Assembly (NCBI GenBank): GCA_000697475.1
Contig: JNEU01001161.1
Location: 186,001 to 250,000 of the forward strand
Direction: 5' to 3'
Origin: Lichtheimia corymbifera B2541
Taxonomy: Eukaryota > Mucoromycota > Mucoromycetes > Mucorales > Lichtheimiaceae
Length of the DNA: 64,000 bases
The stretch's first letter is position 1; each line of letters begins with the position of its first letter. Below, piece after piece: positions 34,782 to 45,766 of this stretch. A program made the translations under genes and the position numbers. The notes under the pieces were generated by a model. That model worked only from the letters and a program-made list of their open reading frames with translations. It searched no databases and was not told the origin of the DNA.

Positions 34782-35907
34782 AGGGTTATCTGCGTGGGAT
34801 ATATAGACCACAAAAAAAACATCATACATATGCACATGCATACATGCACACACACACACACAACATATATAACATATTGTACAGCTTATCCCCCCCATAT
34901 CATTGTTCACTCTTATCTCCTTCATATAACCATTTCATGGTACCCCGATAAACGTACCCAGCTTAATGGTTCAGTGCTCATGTAAAAGTCAGCTACCAAA
35001 ATGTGTGTATGGTGATTGGGATCTTCAAAATGGATGATGCAATCCAAGCGATCTGGAACCCCCAAACCTAATCGTTCCCCCCACCCCGGTCTCTGGGTCA
35101 TGTTGGGAGACACCGCCCCCACATTTTTAAAGGTCCACTCATACAACTGAGCATCTTATCAACATCTGAGATGCAAGATTGGATATCAACCCTTAAAGGA
35201 AAATGCAGTCAACAAGGTAATGGATCGTGCCAGGGTGGGTAGAAACAATCATAAGGACAGCAGCATATCATACAAATCGAGATTATATCCATTGTGCACC
35301 TTGTGTCATCCATTTCTAGCTCTATATGGTCAACCTGTGATTTCACACTTTTATCACTTTACCATGGCAACAAAGGAAGTTTTGTTTGGTATTCAATATC
35401 TGTTTTTTTTATTCTTCCTTCCTTCCCAGTGTGGGAATCAGGGATCCAAATAATATATAGCTATATATTTATATGAAACCAGTGTACAAGGCATGCATGT
35501 GTGTATGTTGTAATTTTTTTTCGTGTGTGTCATGCGTACCGTGTTCCATCTAGGAGGAGAGCAGAAATGAATGGAAATCAAAATAGAACTTTTTGGAACC
35601 AGGATGGCCTGAGAGGTGATAAGAGAGAAAGGTATCATACACACACGCAAGGAAAAGGATAAGGTGTTTGCCGCGGTATCTTTATATGTGTGTGTCTGTG
35701 TGTGTGTGTGTGTGTGTGCGAGTTGTCGAGATTGGCTGGATAAGATCGAGTCATGTGCTGTCCAAAGTGCGAGAGACCATCTGGGTGATGTGGATGATGA
35801 TGATGGAGGAAGAGACGAGAAGGAGGAGGATATTGAGAGCATCATAGCATTGCACACACACACGCACACACACACACACAAACACACACAGCCACCAACA
35901 CGTACCC
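34782..35907. other. Intergenic, 1.1 kb, microsatellite-rich
   Basis: It lies between convergent genes. It has (CA)n near 34848-34863, (TG)n at about 35686-35719, and (CA)n at about 35853-35889. Poly-T tracts are near 35403 and 35514. No coding sequence is supported. Confidence 0.55.
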
Positions 35908-37321
35908 TTATTGGGGCATGGGGCAGCCAAAGTCGTGACGGTTCTTGTAAAAGTGTAATGATGCTAGGTAATGGAACTATGGGAGATCATGGGGTCATTG
36001 TTAATATCCAATTGTCAGGAGAAAAGGTAGTAGCACACTTACGTAAATACCAAAGCAAACAAACACGTGCCAAATAGCATGGCTGGTCATACCAGCAAAA
36101 TCAAAACGACCGGGAAAGTATCGTTCAGGAAAACGATTGGCATCTAAAAAGAGAGCGGGCATGAGTTTCCATGACAACCATCATGGCAACAACAATGAGA
36201 CTACTTACAAAAGAGAACGCCCAAAAGATACATGCCCACACTGATGGCAGCAGGTTCCATGAATTCATAGGTCTTTGATATGCCATGGAGCCATACGAGA
36301 TGCAAGACAGGGACGATGCTTGAGAACGCCAATGACAAAAAGAAGGTGATGCGAATGGGTCGGAATTCCTTGGTGTCCCATACTTTGAAAAAGGGGAGTA
36401 CAAAGCCGAAACTGCTGACCACGCCTGTGAAAATCATGTAGCGTTGTCGAATCACGGGCTGGCAATAGTAACCATAATATTCTGTCACCAGGACAGAGGC
36501 TGCAATGAGGAACGCGATGCCAATGTAGTCAAGGGTGGCTGCCAACGTCTTGTGCTTGCAATGACACACATAGGTGTGGTAAATGGAGGAGCAAAAGAGA
36601 CATTTCAAAGCTGCAATGCAGAATGTAGCAAAGATAATACGATCACTTGTAGTTGCTTCTGGGAAATGATGCTGCATGTGCCATGATATGTGTGTCAGTG
36701 ACAAATAATAAAGTTTGATGTATAAAGAAAAAAGGGGAGAGGAGGAGCTTACATTGAAAACAGAAACACTAAAGTAAGAGAAAAACAAGAACCCGATTAG
36801 GTGACTCCAAATATTCAGGGTCTCGTTGTGCAGCATGAATATCGACTTTAAACAATCAAGGTGCGTGGCATAGAATCGGTATCTGTAATCCATGTTAGCT
36901 TGATCCCCTATTTTCGGGTATATCCCATGTCGATCACTTACCCAGTTAAAACATATTCATTCTCTTGCCAATCTTTGGGCAATTCATGATACTTTAGCAA
37001 CCGTTGTGCTCCAATCACAGCAAGTTTGGCTTGATCCCAAGTCTCATGCACTTGATCATCGACATATTGCAAAAAACTAGCAGCTGCCGACGGCGATGGG
37101 TCGGTATCGGTAAAGATATCCGTTCGAATTTCTGTAGTAGCAGAAATCGAGGATGTAGAATGGGATCGGTGTCGAGTACGAGGTACTGTCAAGAGATTGG
37201 TAGAAGTGGATGTGGATGTAGCCGATGATGGTGATGGTTGATTTGGTGGTTGATATAGAGAATGTCGTCGCATCAACAGGGCTGCACTAAGCCCACTGTC
37301 GGTTGCGCTGCTTACATCCAT
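35908..37321 (-). CDS. AdipoR/PAQR/hemolysin III-family seven-helix membrane protein
   Basis: Model complement(35908..35976, 36043..36143, 36209..36671, 36753..36882, 36942..37321), 380 aa. About 115 Ser/Thr-rich cytosolic residues precede WQENEYVLTGYRFYATHLDC and the first conserved motif SIFMLHNETLNIWSHLIGF. Seven hydrophobic helices follow. The zinc-site residues of the family are present: the Ser/His set after helix 2 (SSIYHTYVCH), and the final pair in GMTSHAIWHVFVCFGIYFHY (SHxxWH). Yeast relatives (Izh1-4) influence zinc and sterol homeostasis; animal members are ceramidase-like receptors. The ligand here is unknown. All five exons join in frame and the tail is short and polar (KNRHDFGCPMPQ). 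Confidence 0.92.
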
Positions 37322-38003
37322 GATTTATATATATACACTCTCTCCCGAAACAATCGATTGCTGAATAGCTAGATTGGAGAGAGAGGGGGGATAAAGATAT
37401 TGATTAAGAGAGAGAGAAAGAGAGAAAGAGAGAGAGGGGTGGATAAAGTAAAGAAGAAGAAAAAGAAAAACGAAAAAGAAAACCGATGGGGGTGGGGTAA
37501 AATATAATAGGGTTATTGTTTTTTGGGTGTGAATGTGTGTGTGTGCGTGTGGCATATAGAGTAGGTGGGTGCCTTATTGCTTTGATTGCAACCCGAGATT
37601 TTTCAATTCCCGTCATCCCCCAGAAGCTGAAACCGGAAGGCCTCGCAGACAGCTGCTGCTACTACTGCTGCTTTACATCTTTGACCACAAAGGCGTTTAA
37701 TTTTATCTCTCTGCCACTCACATCCGCACATGTACATTGCACATACCCCAGCCATTTTTCTCTTGTGATTCACAAATTGGGTCTGATGGCATTATTTGGT
37801 TGGCTGTGCCATACGTAATCCCTGCCATACATGTAAGCAACCGAAACCCTTATTTGCAACCCACGATGACTTGAAACAACAGTCGATCATCGGCCATAAA
37901 AAGTACTTGTCTCATAAAAGTAACTCTTCATTCATTGGAAACGTTTAAAGATATACGGTAGGGTTGGGTAACAGAGGCGAATTGCCAATTTTGTTGTTCC
38001 AGG
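37322..38003. other. Divergent intergenic region
   Basis: The 5' flank of the AdipoR-like gene is rich in GA/CT runs (37374-37440 and 37449-37485). Right of it lies the upstream region of the small gene at 38004. CCATAAAAAG occurs about 100 nt before that ATG and may act as its TATA element. No other exon is seen. Confidence 0.45.
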
Positions 38004-38482
38004 ATGAGTAAATCTACGATGGCGTTGCGAGCAAGGTTTCTTTTGAGTAACAAAAGAGGATTAGATTGTTGGTCATGTACCATCAGTTACTAGATATAGG
38101 CTTTCAAGGAGTTCTTTTTGATGTTGTTGGCGGGCGTCCGACGCCCTGGAGTGGTAAATGGTACACAAATTTAGCTTATACTATGATTGTCCGAGACCAA
38201 AGTACGTAAATGTAAGCTATATTTTGCTTGTGCACACACAACACTTCTTCTTGTTTCCATCGCACAGAGAAAAAGGAAGCCTATCGTAAAGATCAGCGTT
38301 CACCCAAAGTTGTCGGGAAAATGGAAGAAGCTTTTGGACACCATCTCACTAGTAGTAGTAGCTCAGCCTTTGCTGGTGAAACTTTCTTTCTGCAACAAGG
38401 AGAAAGTGATTGTCCATCTCCTCTCTCCTCTCATTCTTCCATAAAAACAATCCTTTGTCGACATATTAAACGAGTCAAATGA
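38004..38482 (+). CDS. Small three-exon gene of unknown function, 119 aa
   Basis: Model join(38004..38046, 38100..38201, 38268..38482), 360 nt. Exon 1 is MSKSTMALRARFLL. Exon 2 reads FQGVLFDVVGGRPTPWSGKW and YTNLAYTMIVRDQ. Exon 3 is KKKEAYRKDQRSPKVVGKME with a Ser-rich middle and basic end (CRHIKRVK). Both introns have standard signals (GTAACA...ATATAG; GTACGT...GCACAG), and frame is kept through two phase-1 junctions, which is unlikely by chance. Only the last exon would appear as a conventional long open frame. No known domain is recognised. The charge pattern suggests a soluble protein. Confidence 0.5.
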
Positions 38483-39734
38483 TATATCTTTTTTATTCAT
38501 GCATGTACATCTGTTTATGCAGCTGCATCGTGCCTTGAATCTCATTTAGGGGGCGTTGTTTGAACGTATTTCTGCATGCCAACATTGTTGGATTGTTCTT
38601 TAGGTACACCTTGGAGACATCTCAGAAATGATCAACCTTAGGAAAGAGGGCATGTGGTGTCGTTAACGAAGCCTTTATACAAAATAACTGGTGCTGGTTG
38701 TAATATCGATCTGGTGTTGCCATTGTAATAATCCATACGCATCCACAGCGTGACCTCACACGCTTCAAATGGCCACTCCACGGATCGGGTGCAATCACTG
38801 AGATCAGCCCATCTCCTCCAATGCAATTGCTGTTTTAGCAGCTATCATGTATTACGAGATCCGGATCTATACCAGAGCACGTGAGCATATTTTTTGTTCC
38901 ACCCATTCTGTGATGTCCATCAACAACAAGTTTTTTGGCATCTAATTACGTATGCGTGGGAATGTGGCATATCATAGAAGGACATTTAGTGCTTCGCTTT
39001 ACGTTTCTTATCTTTGTGGTGATCGCACCTAGCATGCATTACTGGTTGTTAATGTGTATGTTGTCCAAAATGTTGAATGGGTTCTATAATCGCTAGTGGG
39101 ATGAAGAGATCTTTTCCGGATAGTGTGGATCTCGATAAATTTTTCATGGCCATTGGATGGCAACATCTAAGCACACGATGTAGATGGGATCGTTTGTGGA
39201 TGATGTTGTACAAAGACACCCCGTATTGTGCGATTGAGGTTTCAGGCTGACAATCCAGAATATACATGGTTACACCAGGGAGAGCATTTTAGGCATGAAT
39301 TGCATGAAGCCATCCATCCCTCCAAGAGCTATAATCTTGATTTTGTTGTCATGGTTGACTCTATTGGATGAAGTATTCTGCTTTTATTCTATAGGTGTGC
39401 TGTCTATGACATTGTATTTGCTACGCAACGCGCTCCGGTGATTTATATGAAGATGGATGCTGACAAGACATTTTTGAAATAAAAAAGCAAAAGTTTAATA
39501 GATCATAGATCAAAGGGTTGCTACTACTACACTATGCTATTGGAGGTCGAAGACGATGATCCTGCGTTCATAGAGCCAGCAGTGTTCGGCGGTGGGTGAC
39601 CCTCAAAAGTTGGAGTCGTTTCCTGATCCATACTCGCTCTCCGCTTCACCTTTTTTGCTTTCTTCCAAACCTTTGCACAAGCCTTTTGCTTTCCCATTCT
39701 TACCCGCAATGAGCAGCATGCATCGTCATTCAGT
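38483..39734. other. Mostly unassigned; two short gene-like frames on the minus strand
   Basis: Minus-strand frames at 39049-39267 (MYILDCQPETSIAQYGVSLY...) and 38638-38826 (ending PAPVILYKGFVNDTTCPLS) have coding-like composition but no recognised family and no supported splice link to each other. Minus-strand 39527-39750 is open after a CAG acceptor (QLVKLNDDACCSLRVRMGKQ) and may be an alternative last exon of the next gene. Confidence 0.25.
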
Positions 39735-40148
39735 TTAACGAGTTGTGTCACCTGCGGACACTATAACCCCCTGACGAACACGCAATGTCACAGCAACGAA
39801 GCCCAGGTTGATGGAGTCGATGGGAACGGCAATGGCAACGATTGTGGGAGCAGTGACAAGCAAAACGACTCGCCTTGTTGATATATGTGCTTTGACCATG
39901 ATAACGAGAGGGTTGGTGATGCGCGGCTATGGAGACAGCAACCAGGCAACGGATGGCGTACAGTGTCACTACTTGTCTACCAGATCAACGATGACTTTTT
40001 GCATGGAGCAACGCCGCGAAACCCAGCTGTCACCACCCCACCATGTATTAGCTACATATTCTCTTTGGCAATAGCTTCCATAAAGAACATAGTAGGCCAC
40101 AAATAAAGCACGACCTTGCATCCAGAACTCTGGAACAATACGCCACAT
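39735..40148 (-). CDS. Small two-exon gene model of unknown function, about 119 aa
   Basis: Model complement(39735..39926, 39981..40148). Exon 1 reads MWRIVPEFWMQGRALFVAYY... to MQKVIVDL. A GTAGAC...CCATAG intron joins in frame to PRITNPLVIMVKAHISTRRV, then VVLLVTAPTIVAIAVPID, INLGFVAVTLRVRQGVIV and SAGDTTR, stop. The second exon has strongly coding-like, hydrophobic-alternating texture (beta-rich or membrane associated). No family recognised. The frame is open upstream of the chosen Met, so the true start may lie further 5'. An alternative 3' exon (39527-39750) begins after the CAG inside this last exon. Confidence 0.35.
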
Positions 40149-41141
40149 GCAACACACATGTATTGGAATGACACAATGATGACAGGAGTAATAGACAAAG
40201 GATGACGGGTATGAGAACAAGCTTGCTTTGGAGAAAGAGAGAGAGAAAGAGGAAAAGGTTCATGTGATGGTCATACAAACGAGAGACTTGGTTTTCACAC
40301 ATATGCAAGGTGTTCGTGCATGCATCAAAACGACGTACGGAGAAAAAGAAAGTTTGTATTATGCATCATCACCAAAAACAAAACAACAAAAAACAACAAC
40401 ACTACTCAATAAAGCTCTTGACACGATCTTTCTATTCGATGTGCACACACACTCACACACACAGCAAGCACAATGATGATTAATGATGATCATTTAAGGA
40501 GTCCCATGTTGGTGGTGCAACAATAACAATCACTTGTTGGATGACAATGAATAATGGGGATATAATATTACCAGCTATGGATGAGCATGTTGTCGTTTAT
40601 AAGCAACAATAATGTATGTATGCATCATGGTGCACCAAAAGTGGGTGGGTTGTAAAAGCAAAACGAGAGAGAGAGAGCTACACACGCACGCACGCACTAC
40701 ACGCACAAAGAGAAAGTTCATGCATGAAAGGGGAAATAGTCACAGAAGCAAAGGTGTGGAAGAGTGTGGTGTGTGGATGAAGGTACCCTTAATGCTTGAC
40801 ATGCCATTTTTTGCTCCTTTTCCGTCTTTTTTAACTGCTTTTCCTCCCACCACACCTTTCAACTTGTTCTTTCTCTCTCTCTCCTCCCCCCGCCCCTCTT
40901 CACATTTATCCTTCTTCTCCTTGACTACCTTTGATCATTGATTCGAAAGAGGGAACAGAGAGAGAGAGAGCTTTCAACTGAACGAGAAATACAAAAGATC
41001 ATTCACCGACCACATATCCGCTTTTGTGAGACGTAATATAACACGCAACAACGCACATACCACCAGCATCATCACCATCCTCATCATCCACCCACCGACA
41101 ATAACTTTATCCCTCCGATCTATCTGGTCTCTTCTTCTTTC
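40149..41141. other. Intergenic; 5' region of the MAPKKK gene
   Basis: CT/GA-rich tracts (40230-40250, 40872-40895, 40956-40972) and (CA)n near 40446-40463. The last 120 bases are a pyrimidine-rich leader. No gene recognised. Confidence 0.5.
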
Positions 41142-44100
41142 ATGTTCAAGCAAATCCCACCACCTTCTGAGGACGACCTTCGAGCATGCTTCGGTCCTGA
41201 TTTCGCCATGGAATGGGATCAGGCAAGGGTGACTCGCTGGCTTCAAGACCACAATTGGGGCCACATTGCTGATACCTTTCAAGGTAAACTCCGAGTGTGT
41301 GTACAAACACGCATGTTCCCATTTGCTGATCATTTTACTCCTAGAACATGGCATCTGTGGAAAGGAATTCTTCCATATTAGTTTGGCAAAGCTTGTTGAA
41401 ATACTTCCTCGCAGAGTAACCACCTACGCTGAACGAAGACGATTACTCAATGATATTCGTGCATTGGGCACACCGGCGGCTGCTCATGATGGTATTCTAA
41501 CACCTACCAATGTAAAGAAAACATCCCATTTGACAATGAAATATTGACTTTTATTATTATTATAGATATCCATCAATACCAATGTCCATCAGCCTTATCC
41601 CAAGACCGAGCATAACTCTTTTCCAACATCCGCCAATACACCCACATCGGCTCATTTGGCTAGCAGCAGCTCACCAACAACACCTCTCAATCACACATCA
41701 TCATCTCAATATGAGATCAAGGATATTGGAAGTGGTTTTAGTCACATGTCATGCTCTAGACATAGTGCAGGTGGCACAAGTGCAAGTGGTGGCGGTTTAT
41801 CATCTCCTTCATCCATCGAGTTTCCAAGTCCTGTGGCAACTAGCAATGTAGCAGCTACCTCTTCTTCTTCATCATCGACAACGCCCACTAATACTACTGC
41901 TCGTAACAGTCATCATCATCGTCATCATCATCATTACCATTCACCTACACGGCTGTATTCACCAAGGTCCGCCATTTCAAAGATACGCAATACATTTATG
42001 CATTCAACATCGACCAGCAGCAATAACAATAACACGTCATCTTGTCGCATGAACGCTCCAGAAAACGAAACTTTATCTACGGATGCATCCGACAACCGAC
42101 ATTCAACAACATCGTCACGTACACCTGATCGCTTAAACAAGTTTTGGGCAGCATATGCCAACTGGCGTTCTGGGGGCAGCAGTAGTAATACCAGTAACCA
42201 TGGCTACAATGGCAACCATCATAGAAAGGGGCAACAGCAACAACAACATCATTACCAACCACAACAGGGAACAAGTACGTTGTCATCGTCGTCATCTTCA
42301 GGGGCTCTTCCGGAAATGAACCACAATCTCGTGGCCACCAAAGTGCCCATGACGGCTCACAAACGGGTAAGTGAATATTATTTTGTTGCCCAAGAGAGAA
42401 TGGAAAATAAATGAATGATGGTTGCTATAGTTTTCCGATACTCGTATCCAAGTAACGGGCGATCGAGAAACCTGGTATAGTGTGGTGGTAACGGATATCC
42501 GGGATGCCGATACGCTCAAGGATAGGATTCATCAACGGATGAATCTTCCTTTGCAGCATCGAGATGGCTACTGCTATTATCACGAGAATGGTCCGGATCC
42601 AGGTGTGTGTTTTGAGAATTATAGTCGTTATCATTCAAGTTTGAACTGCAGCTAATTGTAACGCCCCACTTCTCCCTAATCCTGCAGAGATGGCATTGAC
42701 TTCACAAGATCTATTGGCCATTTGCTCTATTGCAGACCATGCAGCTAACCAACGCATATTGGTCTGTGCAATCAAGTTGGATCCTGGTTCTTGTCCTGTA
42801 TTCGATTACCCCAACAACATCATGACTAATTATCCACCACAACCACCTGCTGCGTCTCACATGAATTATAATGTTGACCTTCATCATTCACATTTACATC
42901 CCACCACTTGTACTTCCACCCCATTGTATGGCAATGCAACCTATTCATTATCCACACCAGAGCTTGGACATTCTCCATCAGATACCCCCTCCACTCCCAA
43001 AGGTGTTGTCGTTGGTGGTGGCAATCAACAAGGGTAAGTTTACATGCAACTTGATGATCCTTATTTCACATGCTTGCAGCGGGCCAACCTTGTTTATATA
43101 GATCATCAAGCCCTATTCTCCTACCTGACCATGCTGCTGCTGCCTCTGCTGCCGCCCATTCTAATTCCAAACCATTCTTTTTGTTTGCAAACACAAGCAC
43201 TGCCACTTTACCCACCTCATATCACCAAAACGGTAATAACAACAACATTAATAACGGCTATCACCATGAACCCACTGGTGTACAATTATCGGATCCACCG
43301 GCAGCTACGACTTATCCATTGGATGAAAATGCTCCATCTCCTGCAGCATTACAGGTTCGACGTGCTAGTGATCACCAAATCATGACCAATACCACCACTG
43401 CAGTCGTTGTTGAGCCTAGCCTATCCTATGATCGTCATCATCACGATCATTCAACACCTACTACCACTGATAACAATGCACGATCATCCAAAGAAAAACG
43501 AAGCAACAAGTTATGGACTCGGCGTTCTGAACCCATGCTCAATCGTCGTCATCTTTTTAATCATGTTCGCCCACAACAACAAGAACAAACACCACCACCA
43601 TCATCATCCCATACAACCACAATGGATCCTGTACCCAAACCAGCAGCACAGTTATGGGCTGTTCCTCCAACCCAACCACCATGTTATTCACCTTCTTCAC
43701 CACGATACCATCATCATCATCAAGGCGGCAACAAAAAGAATGCATTTTGGGGTGAACGTCCACCGGCTGAAGTTGTATGTCAAAACATGGATCAATACTT
43801 TGACAATCATGATCTTGACAAGGAGATCATCGTGGAAGAAGATGGTGTCAGCAACAACAACATGGCACCGCAACAGCCAGTAGTACGACGTTTGACACAT
43901 ACTAAATCCATTCGAGTTGTGGCACGTGAAGCTAGCAAAAAATACAATACAGCACGTAAAATTAAGGAAGGCGGTATGCTTCGACGCAAGAGTACCAAAT
44001 TATGGGGTCAGCATTTGGTGGAAGTTAAGCCTGCACGACAACAGCAACGACGACGCCAAGATGAAATGACGACAACACCGAGTCCAAGTAGTGGGGATCG

Positions 44101-45029
44101 TAACAGCATGATGTTTCTCGATAACAATGGCAGCAGCAACACGGGCAGTCCTAATCAATCTGTGCAATGGATTCGAGGCAAGCTTATTGGCAAAGGATCG
44201 TTTGGGCGAGTGTATTTGGCATTCAATGTGGCCACGGGTGAAGTGATTGCTGTCAAGCAAGTTGAGATCCCTCGTACCAAATCCGATCGGCAAGACACAC
44301 GTCAACTGGATATGGTCGATGCCTTGTATCAGGAAATGTACATGTTACGTGATCTGGACCATGATAATATTGTCCAATATCTTGGGTATGGACGTGATCA
44401 TGACGTGGTCAATATCTTTCTCGAGTACGTTTCCGGTGGCAGCATTTCAAGTCGATTGTCATTACAAGGTGCTTTTGAAGAACCGCTTGTACGCTACTTT
44501 ACACGTCAAATTGTCGCAGGGCTCAATTATCTCCATGGGAGAAACATCCTTCATCGTGATATCAAGGCAGCTAACATTCTGGTGGAGGCAGATGGCATAT
44601 GCAAGATTTCCGATTTTGGCTTATCCAAAAAGAATGATTATGATGAGGTGTATGATGAAAACTCACGCATGTCGTTGCGTGGTTCTATTTATTGGCAAGT
44701 GTTATATACCGGAATCATGTGTAGACAATGACAGCTAATAAGGGCGGTAATAATAGGATGGCACCCGAGGTGGTCAAGAACGAACCTTACAGTGCCAAGG
44801 TCGATATTTGGAGTTTGGGATGCACCGTCATTGAAATGTTCACGGGTCAACGTCCATGGCTCACACTCAATCAAATTGCCACGCTCTACAATGTATGTTT
44901 CGCAAAAAAAGATTGCATGCATATCTATTTGTCTGACTTTTTTTGTTTAGCTTGGTTGTCAAAAATCTCCAACGCTCCCTGAGAACATTTCGGACATTGG
45001 CAAAGACTTTCTCACGCAATGCTTCATAA

Positions 45030-45066
<37 letters not shown>

Positions 45067-45268
45067 AACGAGGTCATTTTCTCACATCATTGTCGTTTCC
45101 AGTGATCCCAACAAACGGCCCACAGCAGCCACTTTACTCGCCCATCCATTTTGCCAACCCGATCCAACGTTCCGGTTTACGGTAAGCACCTTGCTGCTTC
45201 TGTGTTATGAAAACCACGTGCTAATGGTTGTTGTTATGTAGGATTACATTGACAAGGGCAAAGTCTGA
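41142..45268 (+). CDS. MAP kinase kinase kinase with SAM, Ras-binding-like and kinase domains (Bck1/Ste11 type)
   Basis: Model join(41142..41283, 41345..41511, 41566..42366, 42431..42602, 42688..43033, 43102..44694, 44757..44892, 44951..45030, 45103..45181, 45242..45268), 1,180 aa. Residues about 20-90 form a SAM domain (WDQARVTRWLQDHNWGHIAD; LAKLVEILPRRVTTYAERRR). A Ser/His/Asn-rich linker follows, then a ubiquitin-fold Ras-binding-like domain (SDTRIQVTGDRETWYSVVVT, DADTLKDRIHQRMNLPL). A second long disordered linker (about 500 aa) ends in basic RKIKEGGMLRRKSTKLWG. The kinase has GKGSFGRV, AVKQVE (Lys), ILHRDIKAANIL (HRD), ISDFGLSK (DFG) and MAPEVV (APE). GSIYWMAPEVV and VPGGS-like EYVSGGSIS place it with Bck1/Mkh1 of the cell-wall-integrity cascade. 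The intron inside the YW-MAPE junction uses a GC donor. The next gene is a RhoGEF, plausibly the same pathway upstream. Confidence 0.9.
44695..44756 (+). other. GC-AG intron interrupting the kinase activation segment
   Basis: TATTG|GCAAGT...TAATAG|GATGG. Only this GC donor restores TGG-ATG (W-M of the YWMAPE motif) in frame. A GT donor four bases on would insert residues and break the frame. It contains the branch-like CAGCTAATA. Confidence 0.75.
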
Positions 45269-45766
45269 GCCCGTAGTAGTAGCATCCTTATCTCTTACGT
45301 CGTAATATGACCATGCCATTCTGGCACTAATACCCGGTTCCTTATCAACACCCCTTATCATTCATGATACCACCATCACCACCCCTACTTGATCCCATTA
45401 AAAGTACAGTATTTTCAGAATTGACTCATAGCGATCAACTTTAAGAGCACGGCATAATATTTGTGAATGCATTTGAACACGTGTTGATGATACCCAAAGA
45501 TATGGTATTTTGTGCTACTTTATGGAATTCCTAGTCATCGCACCCACTGCCCAGATCGGGATCGAGAAGGAAAAAAGAGAGGGTATCAATAGAGGGTACC
45601 AAGAAGCTGGCTGTAAAACGCTTGGGCCTAGTTGCTCAAGGTATTCGCACATCATCATCTGACATTCATGTTGGGAAAAAAAAAAGAGTCAAATTTATCT
45701 GTTTCAGTTCCCAGACTCGGAATACCTTTTTCTTTCGCTCTTTTCTTTTTCCCCTTTGCATACAAA
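45269..45766. other. Intergenic between the MAPKKK and RhoGEF genes
   Basis: No coding exon is recognised. The last 100 bases are T/C-rich leader (CTTTTTCTTTCGCTCTTTTC) ahead of the RhoGEF ATG. Confidence 0.5.

Noticed and set aside
35616..36077. 153-codon frame rich in Cys/Val and His/Thr
   Set aside because: Made of TG and CA microsatellites and it overlaps the last exons of the AdipoR-like gene.
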